Shown here piece after piece: positions 7,478-16,955 of a DNA stretch of 64,000 bases. The first letter of the stretch is position 1; every line of letters begins with the position of its first letter. This DNA is from Hymenobacter swuensis DY53 (GTDB taxonomy: Bacteria; Bacteroidota; Bacteroidia; Cytophagales; Hymenobacteraceae): the NCBI RefSeq assembly GCF_000576555.1, contig NZ_CP007145.1:3038001-3102000 (forward strand). Direction: 5' to 3'. The translations under genes and the position numbers were made by a program. The notes beneath the pieces are model-generated. The model ran no database searches. It was not told where the DNA came from and worked only from the letters and a program-made list of their open reading frames with translations.

Positions 7478-9106
7478 TTACTGCTGGGGCTCCAGCTTGA
7501 AATTCTCGAACACGGCTACTGCCGAGGCCGGACCGTGGGCCAGGGGCCCCACCCGAATGCCCCGGTCCCAGGGCGGCAGGTAGCTACCATTTACGGCCGC
7601 TCCGCCGGCGGGCAGGGGCTGCCAGGTAGCCCCGCCGTCCGTGCTCCACCCAAAGGTGAACTGGCTGCCTTGTTGGGCCTGGAGACGCAGTTGCAGGGTT
7701 TTGGCGGCGGGTAGGGTGGTTTCGGCCAGGGTTTTGGTTTGGCCTTTTTCGGTTTGAAGCAGTTGCACTTTGCCCCCGCCAGCTACCACGGCCAGGGTAT
7801 TGTCCGGGTCGCCGTGAGCGGCTAGGCCGGCGCGGCTACCAGCAGGCAGGGCGGCGGGGTTGAGTAGGGTGGTCGTAGCCGTGTAGGCCGGAGCCGTAGT
7901 CGACTGGCCCAGGGCGGCACCGGTGTGGTCGGGACGGGCGGTGAGGTAAAGCTGGCCGCCGCGCAACGCGAAAGTGGGGCGCTCCTCTACGGGCCACTGC
8001 CAGGAAGGAGCCAGGGTTTTGCTGGTGTACTCATCCGTAAAGCTCACCGCCGACACGGGCGTGGGTGCTACGGCTGTAGTGCCCCCCCGAAACTCGGGCC
8101 AGCCGGTGGCCGCCCAGGTAAACTCGGTTAGCACGCCCTGGCGGCCCACAAACTGCTGGCTGTTGGCCGCGTAGGCATGGTGGAGCATAAACCAGCGGCC
8201 CTGATGCTGCACGGCCGTACCGTGGCCGGGGCACTTCCAGGCGTCGTTGTTGATGAGGATAGGGTTTTTGGCGTACTTCTCCCAGGGCCCCAGCAAGGTT
8301 TTGGCCCGGGCCACGCCGGTGGCGTAGGTGCAGCCGGAGCCGCAGCAGCCGTTGGCGGCGTAAAAAGCGTAGAAGTACCCCTCGCGGCGCACTATCGACA
8401 CGCCTTCTACCAAGTTGCCCTCCCAGGTGGCGGGGTCGTTGCGGAACAGCTCCTGCTTCTCCCCTACCAGGGCCGTGCGGGCCTCATTGATGCGCTGGGC
8501 CCAGATGGGCGTGGGCTGCTGCACGCTGTTGCCGTCCTCCTTCCAGATGAGGTAGAGCTGGCCGTTTTCGTCGCGCATGGGAAACCCGTCGATGGAGCCG
8601 TGGGGCTGACCTACCAGGGGGCCGTGGTCGGTGTAGGGGCCGGCGGGGTTGGAGGCGCTGGCCACGCCCACGGCCAGGTTGCCCCCGCGCTTATGGGCCG
8701 TGTAGTACACGTAAATTTTGCCGCCTTCTTCACTAATTTCCGGGGCCCAGAAGTAGTAGTCGGCCCAGGCCGGCCGCTCCCCCGGAAACACGTGCCCCAC
8801 CAGCTCCCACTTCACCAAGTCCGTGGACTTAAGCAGCGGAAATGTAGGGCCCCAGTTGGAACTGGTAGCCGTGGCCCAGTACGTGTCACCGACTTTCACC
8901 ACGGAGGGGTCGGGGAAGTCGCCGGGCAGCACGGGGTTGGCAATAACGGCCGGCGCCATTGCAGCGGCTGGGCTGCTGGTGCTGCCCGCCTCAGCAGGAC
9001 GGGTGGAGGTAGAAACCGGCCGCTGGCAGGCCGCCAGCAAGCCCAGGCTCAGCAGCACCGGGCCGCTGAGCCGCCGCACGGAAGTACGCAGAGAGTTTTG
9101 TTGCAA
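7478..9106 (-). CDS. GH43 glycoside hydrolase, lipoprotein with C-terminal beta-sandwich
   Basis: A 542-residue secreted hydrolase. The signal peptide ends LGLLAACQ (lipobox, Cys about 27). The five-bladed propeller domain (about 55-350) has the three expected acidic residues: Asp in LPGDFPDPSVVKVGDTYW, Asp in GSIDGFPMRDENGQLYL and Glu in EGNLVEGVSIVRREGYFY. The C-terminal part (about 360-540, starting FTDEYTSKTLAPSWQW) looks like the beta-sandwich of two-domain GH43 beta-xylosidase/arabinofuranosidase enzymes. It probably removes arabinose or xylose units. It is 36 nt after the next GH43 gene and before the mutarotase, so it is one operon. Exact specificity is not readable. Confidence 0.9.
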   Translation of the reverse strand: MQQNSLRTSVRRLSGPVLLSLGLLAACQRPVSTSTRPAEAGSTSSPAAAMAPAVIANPVLPGDFPDPSVVKVGDTYWATATSSNWGPTFPLLKSTDLVKWELVGHVFPGERPAWADYYFWAPEISEEGGKIYVYYTAHKRGGNLAVGVASASNPAGPYTDHGPLVGQPHGSIDGFPMRDENGQLYLIWKEDGNSVQQPTPIWAQRINEARTALVGEKQELFRNDPATWEGNLVEGVSIVRREGYFYAFYAANGCCGSGCTYATGVARAKTLLGPWEKYAKNPILINNDAWKCPGHGTAVQHQGRWFMLHHAYAANSQQFVGRQGVLTEFTWAATGWPEFRGGTTAVAPTPVSAVSFTDEYTSKTLAPSWQWPVEERPTFALRGGQLYLTARPDHTGAALGQSTTAPAYTATTTLLNPAALPAGSRAGLAAHGDPDNTLAVVAGGGKVQLLQTEKGQTKTLAETTLPAAKTLQLRLQAQQGSQFTFGWSTDGGATWQPLPAGGAAVNGSYLPPWDRGIRVGPLAHGPASAVAVFENFKLEPQQ

Positions 9107-9142
9107 GGTAGTGAAGGCGTTAAACGAGAAATCAGGGCAGCC

Positions 9143-10213
9143 TTACTCGCCGGCCGGCTTGGTCAGCGCAGTACCCAGGGCCACAGGCGTGCCGAAATCG
9201 GGGGTACCATCAGCCTTCCAGGTAATTTTCTGGATGCGGGGGCTGCGGTTGTCGCCGCACCCCTGGCCCGTTAGCGGGTTGGCGTGGTAAATTATCCAGT
9301 CTTCGGTACCGTCCTTGGATTTGAAGAAGCCGTTATGGCCCGGCCCGAATGCTTGCCCGCTGGTGTTCTTGGTGAATACCGGCGTGCTTGACTTGGTCCA
9401 GGAAGAGAGCTGCATGGGGTCGGCGGTGGAGGAGGCCGTAAGCATGCCTAGGGCGTAGTCATCGGTGCTGCAATGGCTGCCCGAGTACACCAGAAATGTT
9501 TTGTTACCGTGTTTCAGAATTTCCGGACCCTCGTTCACGTCGGGTTCCCCAATGGTTTCCCAGTTGTACTCGGGGCGCGAGAGTTCTACCCGAGGGCCCA
9601 CCAGCGTCCAGGGGTTGCTCATCTCCGAGATATACAGGCGCTGGGTGCCGGCGCCCTCCGTCTGGTGGCCCGACCAGATCAGGTACCGCTTGCCGTTCTG
9701 CTCCAGCACGGTGCCATCAATGGCCCACAAATCGGCGGTGGGGTTGGCAATACGGCCCTTATAGGTCCAGGTACCGGTGGTGGGGTCGGCCGAGGTATTT
9801 TCCAGCACGTGCACGCGGTGGCCGGCGCAGCAAAGCGGGTCGGCGGAGTAGTAGATGTACCACTTCCCATCCAGGAAAAACAGCTCTGGAGCCCACAGGT
9901 CGCGCTGGTTGATGCCGGCCTGCTGGGGCGTCCAGACCACCGTACTCACGGATGTACCCAGGTCAGTCATCTTCGCCGTTTTCCGGATGACGATGTTGCC
10001 GCCGGTAGTGCTCATGTAGTAGTACGTGCCATCCTTCTGGTACACCCAGGGGTCGGGGCCCACACTCAACAGTGGGTTGGTGAAGGTGGTAGAAGTAGGC
10101 GGCGCGGGCGGCGGGGGCGTAGGCGGCGCGGGGGTGGGCGAAGAGCCACTGTTGCAGGAAAGCGTCAGGGCCAGCAGCGCCAAAGGCAGTAATCGGGTGG
10201 GATACCAGGTCAT
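9143..10213 (-). CDS. GH43 glycoside hydrolase, lipoprotein (paralogue A)
   Basis: A 356-residue GH43 enzyme. The signal peptide ends LALTLSCN (lipobox), followed by a Pro-rich linker of about 20 residues. Catalytic-site candidates are Asp in LLSVGPDPWVYQKDGTYYY, Asp in LWAIDGTVLEQNGKRYL and Glu in DVNEGPEILKHGNKTFLVY. The C-terminus (DGTPDFGTPVALG) is shared with the GH43 genes at 18172 and 20554, so the three are paralogues. An alpha-L-arabinofuranosidase role is likely from the family and context. It lies 173 nt downstream of susD, and a strong hairpin sits in that spacer. Confidence 0.9.
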   Translation of the reverse strand: MTWYPTRLLPLALLALTLSCNSGSSPTPAPPTPPPPAPPTSTTFTNPLLSVGPDPWVYQKDGTYYYMSTTGGNIVIRKTAKMTDLGTSVSTVVWTPQQAGINQRDLWAPELFFLDGKWYIYYSADPLCCAGHRVHVLENTSADPTTGTWTYKGRIANPTADLWAIDGTVLEQNGKRYLIWSGHQTEGAGTQRLYISEMSNPWTLVGPRVELSRPEYNWETIGEPDVNEGPEILKHGNKTFLVYSGSHCSTDDYALGMLTASSTADPMQLSSWTKSSTPVFTKNTSGQAFGPGHNGFFKSKDGTEDWIIYHANPLTGQGCGDNRSPRIQKITWKADGTPDFGTPVALGTALTKPAGE

Positions 10214-10327
10214 GCGGAAGGTAAAAACTGGAAAGGAAAATGCTTAGCAGAGTAGATAAGGGCCGTAACGTAAGATACTCGCAAAAGGCCGGCAGCGGAA
10301 AGCAAGCCGCCGGCTCCCCGTCAGCAA

Positions 10328-10366
10328 AATAGAGCCGTTCCGGCACAAGGCCGGGACGGCTCTATT
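10328..10366 (-). terminator. intra-operon hairpin between susD and GH43
   Basis: AATAGAGCCGTCCCGGC and GCCGGAACGGCTCTATT pair with one mismatch around a short loop; on the minus strand ATTTTG follows. The T tract is short, so it may act as a partial terminator or 3'-end stabiliser that raises susCD mRNA above the enzyme genes. Confidence 0.65.
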
Positions 10367-10386
10367 CTCAGGCATTTACTTGTCAA

Positions 10387-11937
10387 TTACCAGCCGGGGT
10401 TTTGCTGGTAGCGGGCCAGGTCAATTTCCGTTTGCGGAATGGGCAGCAAGCGGGAACGGTCGAGGCGGAAGGTGTTAAAGTCAGTATCCCGGGCTTTCAG
10501 CTGGTCGATGCCGGCCTGGTTATCCAGCAGGCCCCAGCGTTTGAGGTCGAAGAAGCGCAGGCCCTCCCCCGTCAGCTCCGTTACCCGCTCGTGCATAAGC
10601 TGGGCCCGAAGCGTTTCACGCGTGAAGCTGCCGGCCGTAAGCGGGGCCAGGCCAGAGCGGCTACGCACCTGGTTAATCAACGGAATAGCATCACTAGTCA
10701 CGCCCTGCTCGTTAAGCGCCTCGGCCTGCAGCAGCAGCACATCGGCGTAGCGCATCACGCGGTGGTTGATGGGCGAGTCGAAGTTCTCAAAGGTGCGGAA
10801 ATAGTCGGTTTGGTACTTGCGCCAGTACACGCGGCTCAGGTCGCGGGCGTTGCCCCGGAAGCGGCGCAGAAAACCGTTGCCGTACACCAGCGTATCGCCA
10901 TCCACGGGCAGCGAGGAGGTAAACTGGCGGCGGTTATAGAATACCGTAGAGGCCAGACGTGGGTCGCGGGCTCCGGTGGCGGTAGGCTCCCGCAGAAACT
11001 CATTTACCACCCAAGGCCGTACTTCCCCATCTACGAAGCCCGCGCCGGGTACCCCCCAAAATTGGGAGCGTTGCCCACCTTCCGAAGAAGTAGCATCGTC
11101 GCCGTCGTTGCCGCCCAGCTTAGCATCCGAGAACTGGACTTCAAAGATGGACTCGGAGTTGTTTTCCGTGGTATGGCGGAAATTATCGGTGAAGTTGGCC
11201 GTGAGCCGGTAGCGGTTGGAGCTAATAACTTCGGCAAACTGCGCCGAGGCCTGCGTCCAGAGCCGCTGCTGCATGTAGGCTTTGCCCAGCAGCGTAGTAG
11301 CGGCACCTCGGGTAGCGCGGCCAGTGTCGTTGCCGCCCCCGTAGGACACATCCAGGTCGGGCTTAGCTTCCAGCAGGTCTTTCACAATCTGCTCCCATAC
11401 CTGCGCCTCCGTGGCCTGGGGTGGCAGGTTAGCGGGGTCAGAGGGCATGAGGGCCAGGGGCACGTTACCATACAGGGTTACCAGATTGTAGTAGTACAGG
11501 GCCCGCAAAAACTTGGCTTCGGCCAGCACCCGCTTCCTCAGCGTCTCATTCATTTGAATAGCGGGCACGTTGGCCAGCACCTGGTTGGTGCGCCAGATGG
11601 CCCGGTAATGGTCCCGCCACAGGTCCCGCGACACCTCAAAGTCGTAGTTGGCCTGGGTGAAGCGGGTGAAGTCGGCCAGCTCGCCCCAGGGGCTCTGGCT
11701 GAAGCTGTCGTCGGAGCGCAAATCATAGGCAAAGTGCAGCCAGCGCCGGTAGGTACCCAGCTGCTGCAAGCCACTGTAGCAGGCCGTAACCCCCTTGATG
11801 GCGTCGGCCTCGGTCTTCCAGAACGACTCGGTAGTAGGCTGGTTGGGGTTGACTTGATCGAGAAAATCCTTTTCACAGGCCGTAATCAGCAGCAGGCTGC
11901 CGGCCAGGGCGGCCAGGCGGAGTGTATGTAGTTTCAT
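10387..11937 (-). CDS. susD: SusD/RagB-family outer-membrane glycan-binding lipoprotein
   Basis: A 516-residue surface lipoprotein that captures oligosaccharide and forms the lid of the SusC channel. The signal peptide ends SLLLITACEKDFLDQVNPNQ, with the lipobox Cys and the typical FLD..NP start of SusD proteins. The N-terminal TPR-like helices include AEAKFLRALYYYNLVTLYGNVPL, the standard SusD signature. The C-terminal part has YADVLLLQAEALNEQG, LINQVRSRSGL and ERVTELTGEGLRFFDLKRWG. It starts 45 nt after susC. The ligand is inferred from the neighbouring hydrolases. Confidence 0.96.
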   Translation of the reverse strand: MKLHTLRLAALAGSLLLITACEKDFLDQVNPNQPTTESFWKTEADAIKGVTACYSGLQQLGTYRRWLHFAYDLRSDDSFSQSPWGELADFTRFTQANYDFEVSRDLWRDHYRAIWRTNQVLANVPAIQMNETLRKRVLAEAKFLRALYYYNLVTLYGNVPLALMPSDPANLPPQATEAQVWEQIVKDLLEAKPDLDVSYGGGNDTGRATRGAATTLLGKAYMQQRLWTQASAQFAEVISSNRYRLTANFTDNFRHTTENNSESIFEVQFSDAKLGGNDGDDATSSEGGQRSQFWGVPGAGFVDGEVRPWVVNEFLREPTATGARDPRLASTVFYNRRQFTSSLPVDGDTLVYGNGFLRRFRGNARDLSRVYWRKYQTDYFRTFENFDSPINHRVMRYADVLLLQAEALNEQGVTSDAIPLINQVRSRSGLAPLTAGSFTRETLRAQLMHERVTELTGEGLRFFDLKRWGLLDNQAGIDQLKARDTDFNTFRLDRSRLLPIPQTEIDLARYQQNPGW

Positions 11938-11982
11938 GGGAATAGCAGAGTTGGGAGGGTTGGGAGAAAGACGCGGCCGGCG

Positions 11983-14900
11983 TTACAGGCCCAGTTGGAG
12001 GCCTAGCGACACGGTGCGCAGATTGGGGTAGCTCCCCTCATCCACGCCGCGCGACAGGTTACCGCTCACCACTTCGGGGTCGTAACCGGTGTAGTCGGTC
12101 ACCGTGAACAGGTTCTGGGCCGTGACATAAATGCGCAGGCTGCCTACGCCCTTCACCCGCTCCGTCAGAGATTTGGGAATGGTATAGCCCACCTGCAGGT
12201 TTTTCAGGCGCAGGTAGGAGCCATCCTCCAGCCAGCGCGAGGAGTTGAGGCGCGAGTTATTGATGGCCGCTTCGCCGGCTTGCCCGCCGCCGCCCGCAAT
12301 AATGGCGCGGGGCGTGGTGGTAGAGGGATTAGTCGGCGTCCAAGGGCTGAAATCCTTGCGGTAGTTGCCGTTGTCGTCGGTGCGGTCCAGCCAGTAGCGG
12401 CCGGTGTTCAGCAGATCATTGCCCTGCACGCCCTGGAAGAAGGCCGACAGATCGACGCCCTTGTAGCTGGCGCTTAGGTTCAGGCCGTACTGAATTTTGG
12501 GAAACACCCGACCCATATGCGTGCGGTCGGCCGCCGTAATCTGGCCGTCGTTGTTAATGTCCTTGTAGCGCACGTCGCCGGGCTGGGCCGTGGGCTGGGC
12601 GCTGCTGGCAATGTTGTCGCCCGTCTGGAAAACACCATCAAACTGGTAGAGGTAGAAGGAACCCAGTTCGTAGCCCACCTCCGTGCGGGTTGATTCGCCG
12701 GGGCCGGCCACAAAGAAGTTCTGGCGCTCCGTTTCGCTCAGGCGCGTTACCTCGTTTTTGATGGTGGTCAGGTTGCCGGTAATGCTGTACTTGAAGTCCC
12801 GGCGGTTTTCGTTGTAACCGAGTACCAGTTCCAGCCCCCGGTTCTCAATGCGCCCAATGCGCTGATAGGGGTTACTGCCCGCGTTACCCAGCACCAGCGG
12901 AATAGCCGGGTCAACCAGGGCGTTGCGCGTTTCGGAGCGGTAATAGTCGGCCGACAGCGTGATGCGGTCCTCCAGCAGGCCCAGGTCAACCCCGAAGTTG
13001 GCGGTGCGGCGCTCTTCCCAAGCAATATCGTTGCTGGGCAGTTGGGTCTGGATGTTGCCGTTCTGGGTATTGTCGCCGCCGAAGGGGTAGTTCACGTTGG
13101 GGTTGATGACGCCCTGCCAGCGGTAGGCCCCGCCGTAAGGTCCGCCAATCTGCTCGTTGCCCAGCACCCCGTAGCTGGCCCGCAGCTTCAGGTTGCTCAC
13201 TTTATCAGTTAGGTCAGCAAAGAACTGCTCTTGGGAGATGCGCCAGCCCGCCGAAGCAGCGTAGAAGGTGCCGTAGCGGTTTTCGGGGCTGAAGCGCGAG
13301 GATCCGTCGCGGCGGATGGCGCCGGTGAGCAGGTAGCGCTGGTCGTAGTCGTAGGTAAGCTGCCCCAGGTAGGAGCGTTTGTTGTAAGTGTAGGAGGAGC
13401 CCACCACCTGCGGGGCGCTGCTGCCCGCATCCAGGGCCCAGTAGTACACCGGGCCAACACCGTAGTCGTTGTTGCGGCCCCGGGTAAAGTCTTCGGTTTG
13501 GTGCTGCTCCGTGTAGCCGGCCACGGCCGTTACGTTGTTCTTGCCAAAGCTCTTATCAAAAGACAGCGTGTTCTCCACCATCGTGAAGAACCGGTTGCCT
13601 TGGTTTTCGGCATAGTACGAGGGGTTCAGCGGGTCATTCTGCCGCCACTGCCCGTACTGGCGCTTTTCCCGGTCGTGGAAGGCTAGGTACTCGGCCCCCA
13701 GGTTGAGGCGGTAGCGCAGGAAGCTAAAGATGTCCAGTTCCCCGTACACATTGCCCTGAATGCGGTTATTTTCGGTGGTATTGTTCAGCAGCTTCTGCAG
13801 GGCAATGGGGTTGGTGCCGAAGGTGCTGGCGTTGTTGTTGCCGAAGCCAAAGCCGCCGGGGTTGGCCGCATCCGTTACCGGAATAACCGGCAGCATGCGC
13901 AGCACATCCAGAAAAGGCAGCCCGTTGATGGCCGTGGAGTTGGTGCGGGCCAGTTGCAGGTTTTCGCCCACGCGCAGGCGTCCTCGGTTGAAGCCCGAGT
14001 TCAGCCGCACGCTGTACCGCTCAAACTTGGGGCCGACGGTAGTGCCTTTCTGCGTGAAATACTCGCCGGAGAGCAGGAAATTGGAGTTGGTACCGCCGCC
14101 CGAGAAGCTCACGTTATAATCCTGCACCGAGCCCGTCCGGATCAGTTCCTTCTGCCAATCGGTATCCACGCCGGTGGGGTTGGCCACGAAAGGCTGCACC
14201 GGCCGGCCGGCGTTTTCGTAGGCTTGGCGGTTGATGACGGCCCACTCCTGGGCATTCATCAGGTCGTAGGTCTTGTTGATCTTCTGCACCCCACCATAGG
14301 CGTTGAAGCTGATAGCCGGGGTACCCGATTTGCCCTTCCGGGTAGTAATAATAATAACGCCGTTGGCTCCACGCGAACCGTAGGGGGCCAGAGAAGCTCC
14401 ATCTTTCAGCACCTGAATCGACTCGGCATCAGCAGGGTTGAAGTCGCGGATGTTATCTACCCACAACCCATCGATAATATACAGCGGGCTGCTGTTGCTA
14501 CCTACCGTCCCCAGTCCCCGAATATTGACCAGCGGAGCCTGGCCCGGCACGCCGGAGTTAATAACCTGCACGCCGGGCAGGCGGCCCTGAATACCCTCGG
14601 CAATGGTGGCAACGGGGGCTTTCTGCGCATCCCGGCCGCTTACGCTGGCCACTGAGCCGGTTACGTCCTCGCGCTTTTGCGTCAGGTAGCCTACCACCAC
14701 CACATCATTCAGCACTTTGCTGTCCACGCCCAGCCGTACATCTACCGTGGTGCGGCCGCTTATGGGCACTTCCTGGGTGGTATACCCCACGAAGGAGAAG
14801 ATCAGGGTGGCATTATCGGCTACGGCCAGGGTGTAGCGGCCGTCAGTATCTGTGGTAACGCCATTGGCCGTGCCTTTTTCCAGAACGGTTACCCCGGGCA

Positions 14901-15081
14901 TCCCCTGCCCCTTCTCATCCAGCACGCGGCCGGTTATGGTTGTCGCCAGCACTACCGCCTCGTCGGTAGGCGCAGTGCCGGGCAGTGCGCTGGCCTTGCT
15001 GGCCAAGGGTGCCAGCAAGGGGAGGCAAATTAACAGTGCGGGCACTGCTTGCCGACGCATGCTGTGTAAGGAGTTCTTCAT
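11983..15081 (-). CDS. susC: SusC/RagA-family TonB-dependent glycan importer
   Basis: A 1032-residue outer-membrane transporter. After a signal peptide comes a carboxypeptidase D-like domain (TITGRVLDEKGQGMPGVTVL ... TLIFSFVGYTTQEVPI), then the plug (GRLPGVQVINSGVPGQAPLV, IDGLWVDNIRDFNPADAESI, YGSRGANGVIIITTRKGKSG) and a long beta barrel ending with an aromatic-rich strand region. I use ATG 15081 because the longer reading to 15168 would place both operator palindromes inside the coding sequence. Two GCAAACGTTTGC palindromes lie 35 and 62 nt upstream, which predicts control by the LacI regulator encoded at 25645. It heads the glycan operon. Confidence 0.96.
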   Translation of the reverse strand: MKNSLHSMRRQAVPALLICLPLLAPLASKASALPGTAPTDEAVVLATTITGRVLDEKGQGMPGVTVLEKGTANGVTTDTDGRYTLAVADNATLIFSFVGYTTQEVPISGRTTVDVRLGVDSKVLNDVVVVGYLTQKREDVTGSVASVSGRDAQKAPVATIAEGIQGRLPGVQVINSGVPGQAPLVNIRGLGTVGSNSSPLYIIDGLWVDNIRDFNPADAESIQVLKDGASLAPYGSRGANGVIIITTRKGKSGTPAISFNAYGGVQKINKTYDLMNAQEWAVINRQAYENAGRPVQPFVANPTGVDTDWQKELIRTGSVQDYNVSFSGGGTNSNFLLSGEYFTQKGTTVGPKFERYSVRLNSGFNRGRLRVGENLQLARTNSTAINGLPFLDVLRMLPVIPVTDAANPGGFGFGNNNASTFGTNPIALQKLLNNTTENNRIQGNVYGELDIFSFLRYRLNLGAEYLAFHDREKRQYGQWRQNDPLNPSYYAENQGNRFFTMVENTLSFDKSFGKNNVTAVAGYTEQHQTEDFTRGRNNDYGVGPVYYWALDAGSSAPQVVGSSYTYNKRSYLGQLTYDYDQRYLLTGAIRRDGSSRFSPENRYGTFYAASAGWRISQEQFFADLTDKVSNLKLRASYGVLGNEQIGGPYGGAYRWQGVINPNVNYPFGGDNTQNGNIQTQLPSNDIAWEERRTANFGVDLGLLEDRITLSADYYRSETRNALVDPAIPLVLGNAGSNPYQRIGRIENRGLELVLGYNENRRDFKYSITGNLTTIKNEVTRLSETERQNFFVAGPGESTRTEVGYELGSFYLYQFDGVFQTGDNIASSAQPTAQPGDVRYKDINNDGQITAADRTHMGRVFPKIQYGLNLSASYKGVDLSAFFQGVQGNDLLNTGRYWLDRTDDNGNYRKDFSPWTPTNPSTTTPRAIIAGGGGQAGEAAINNSRLNSSRWLEDGSYLRLKNLQVGYTIPKSLTERVKGVGSLRIYVTAQNLFTVTDYTGYDPEVVSGNLSRGVDEGSYPNLRTVSLGLQLGL

Positions 15082-15116
15082 GAGTAGCAGGATGGATGTT
15101 GGAAGAAGTGGGAATT

Positions 15117-15128
15117 GCAAACGTTTGC
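15117..15128. promoter_or_regulatory. LacI-type operator, susC proximal
   Basis: Perfect palindrome GCAAACGTTTGC, with the central CG typical of LacI/GalR operators, 35 nt upstream of the susC start codon. Confidence 0.85.
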
Positions 15129-15143
15129 GTGAGCTGGCCAAAT

Positions 15144-15155
15144 GCAAACGTTTGC
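15144..15155. promoter_or_regulatory. LacI-type operator, susC distal
   Basis: Second perfect copy of GCAAACGTTTGC, 27 bp centre-to-centre from the first. Tandem sites allow two dimers to bind side by side. Confidence 0.85.
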
Positions 15156-15505
15156 GGCAGTAAGACAAGAGTATGCTATGGTATGCAGCAGATTAGCAAA
15201 AGAGGGACAAATAGAGGCCCGGGTACTATAGTCTGGCAGTCAGATTTGCCGAATGACCTCTAATTAACTATGTAAGGATAGTGAGTATTCACTCAAATGT
15301 CAAGAATCACGAAAATATTTCCATTAACCCTGACCTCAAAAATGCAAGCCAACCCTCACTTAGTATCATTTACAGCATGCAGAATGACGCTGTTCACTGT
15401 TGGGCTAGCATTAAACTACACCTGTATTTGCAAACGTTTGCATGATGCCGTGAAATTGATTTTCTTTGTTCTGTTCTTTGTCTGCGATACGTTTACTGCC
15501 CGACC
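15156..15505. other. divergent regulatory region between susC and galK
   Basis: No gene is seen here. It holds the promoter regions of two divergent units and the galK-side operator at 15430-15441. The middle part, about 15180-15420, is AT-richer than the neighbouring coding DNA and shows nothing else I can interpret. Confidence 0.7.
15430..15441. promoter_or_regulatory. LacI-type operator upstream of galK
   Basis: Perfect GCAAACGTTTGC, 64 nt before the galK ATG. The TTTG of its right half could be the -33 element of a galK promoter, with TTCTTTG about 20 nt further on, so binding would block polymerase. Confidence 0.85.
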
Positions 15506-16675
15506 ATGCTCTACACCCACATTACCGCTGCTTATCAGCAACACTTTTCTTCTGCTCCGCTGCTGGTGCGGGCACCGGGCCGCGTCAACCTGATTGGGGA
15601 GCACACTGATTATACTGGGGGCTTTGTACTGCCGGCCGCCATTGATAAGGAAATCTGCTTTGCCGTGGGGCTGAATGGCTCTACCCAGGCCCGGCTGTTT
15701 TCCTACGACCAACAGGAAGCCTACACCACCGAGCTGGCTGACGTGCAGCCGGGCCAGCCGCAGTGGGCCAATTATCTTAAGGGCGTTGTGGCGCAGTTTC
15801 AACACCGCGGCATCACGGTACCGGGTTTCGACTGCGTCTTTGGGGGCAACGTGCCCATTGGCGCGGGCATGTCGTCATCGGCGGCCGTGGAGTGCGGGCT
15901 GGCCTTCGCCCTGAATGAGCTGCTCGGCACCCGGTTGTCGCGCATGGAGCTGGCCCGCATGGCCCAGCTGGCCGAACATGAGTTTGCCGGGGTGCAGTGC
16001 GGTATCATGGATCAGTTTGCCAGCCTGTTTGGCCGGTCCAACCAGGTAGTGCGCCTCGACTGCCGCTCCCTGGAATACGAGTACTTTCCCTTCGATACGC
16101 AGGCCTGCCACATCGTACTCTGCAACTCCGGCGTGAAGCACTCCCTGGCCAGCTCCGAGTACAACACGCGCCGGCAGGAGTGTGAAAAGGGTGTGGCGGT
16201 ACTCAGCCAGTATTACCCGCAGGTGCAGAGCCTACGCGACGCGACGCTAGAGCAGCTGGCGGCCCACCAAAGAGAGCTGGGCGAAGTGGTGTATCGGCGC
16301 TGCCGTTACGTGGTAGAGGAAAACCACCGGGTCGTAACCGCCTGCCAGTACCTGGAAGCCGGCGACCTGGCCGCATTCGGACAGCATATGTACGCCTCCC
16401 ATGCTGGCCTGCGCGACGACTACGAAGTGAGCTGCCCCGAGCTGGATATCCTGGTAGAGGCCGCCCGGCCGCTGCCCGGGGTGTACGGCGCGCGCATGAT
16501 GGGCGGCGGCTTCGGCGGCTGCACTATCAACCTGGTAGCGCCGGAACAGGTGGAGCAATTCGTGGCAGCCATGAAAACGGCGTATCAGCAACAGTTGGGC
16601 CGTGTACTGGAAACCTATCAGACCACCATCATGGGCGGCGTCGATGTCTTGGAGCCAACTGTGCACGCGGCATAA
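15506..16675 (+). CDS. galK: galactokinase
   Basis: Phosphorylates galactose to galactose 1-phosphate with ATP, the first committed step of the Leloir pathway, in the cytoplasm. The 389-residue length is normal. The galactokinase signature VRAPGRVNLIGEHTDYTGGF is at residues 22-41, the GHMP ATP-binding loop PIGAGMSSSAAVECG follows near 115, the catalytic Asp segment is GVQCGIMDQFASLFG, and the C-terminal GHMP motif MGGGFGGCTINLV is present. The gene is 64 nt after a LacI-type operator and divergent from susC, so galactose is probably a product of the locus. galT follows after 280 nt; no galE is seen in the window. Confidence 0.97.
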   Translation: MLYTHITAAYQQHFSSAPLLVRAPGRVNLIGEHTDYTGGFVLPAAIDKEICFAVGLNGSTQARLFSYDQQEAYTTELADVQPGQPQWANYLKGVVAQFQHRGITVPGFDCVFGGNVPIGAGMSSSAAVECGLAFALNELLGTRLSRMELARMAQLAEHEFAGVQCGIMDQFASLFGRSNQVVRLDCRSLEYEYFPFDTQACHIVLCNSGVKHSLASSEYNTRRQECEKGVAVLSQYYPQVQSLRDATLEQLAAHQRELGEVVYRRCRYVVEENHRVVTACQYLEAGDLAAFGQHMYASHAGLRDDYEVSCPELDILVEAARPLPGVYGARMMGGGFGGCTINLVAPEQVEQFVAAMKTAYQQQLGRVLETYQTTIMGGVDVLEPTVHAA

Positions 16676-16955
16676 TAATCCGTTCATATATGCACTCTTG
16701 ATGATTGCGCTGGCGGCAGGTAATCAAGCCGCCTGATTGGCATCATGGCATGTGCGTACTACAGTATCTGATTGTTTTGGGCCGGGTATGCGGCAGGCGG
16801 TGGAGTGGGAACTGCTGCCGGCCGCCCCGGTCCGAAGCAATTAGTAATGCGAAACCTGTTTCTGTTCCCGTTTACGCAAACCGGGTTCCGAATTCGACCC
16901 ACGTTATTCTTTCTTTGACTTTCCGACGGTAGCATTCCGTCTTTTTCTTTTTCTG

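Noticed and set aside
10402..11931. A 509-codon plus-strand ORF opposite susD (also long ORFs opposite galM, GH43, GH2, AsmA and hemL)
   Set aside because: These are mirror frames of high-GC coding genes: they lack domain motifs, are His/Gly/Val-rich, and lie exactly over well-supported genes.
16871..16890. Possible sixth LacI operator before galT (GCAAACCGGG)
   Set aside because: Only the left half matches; the right half lacks GTTTGC, so it is not comparable with the five perfect sites.
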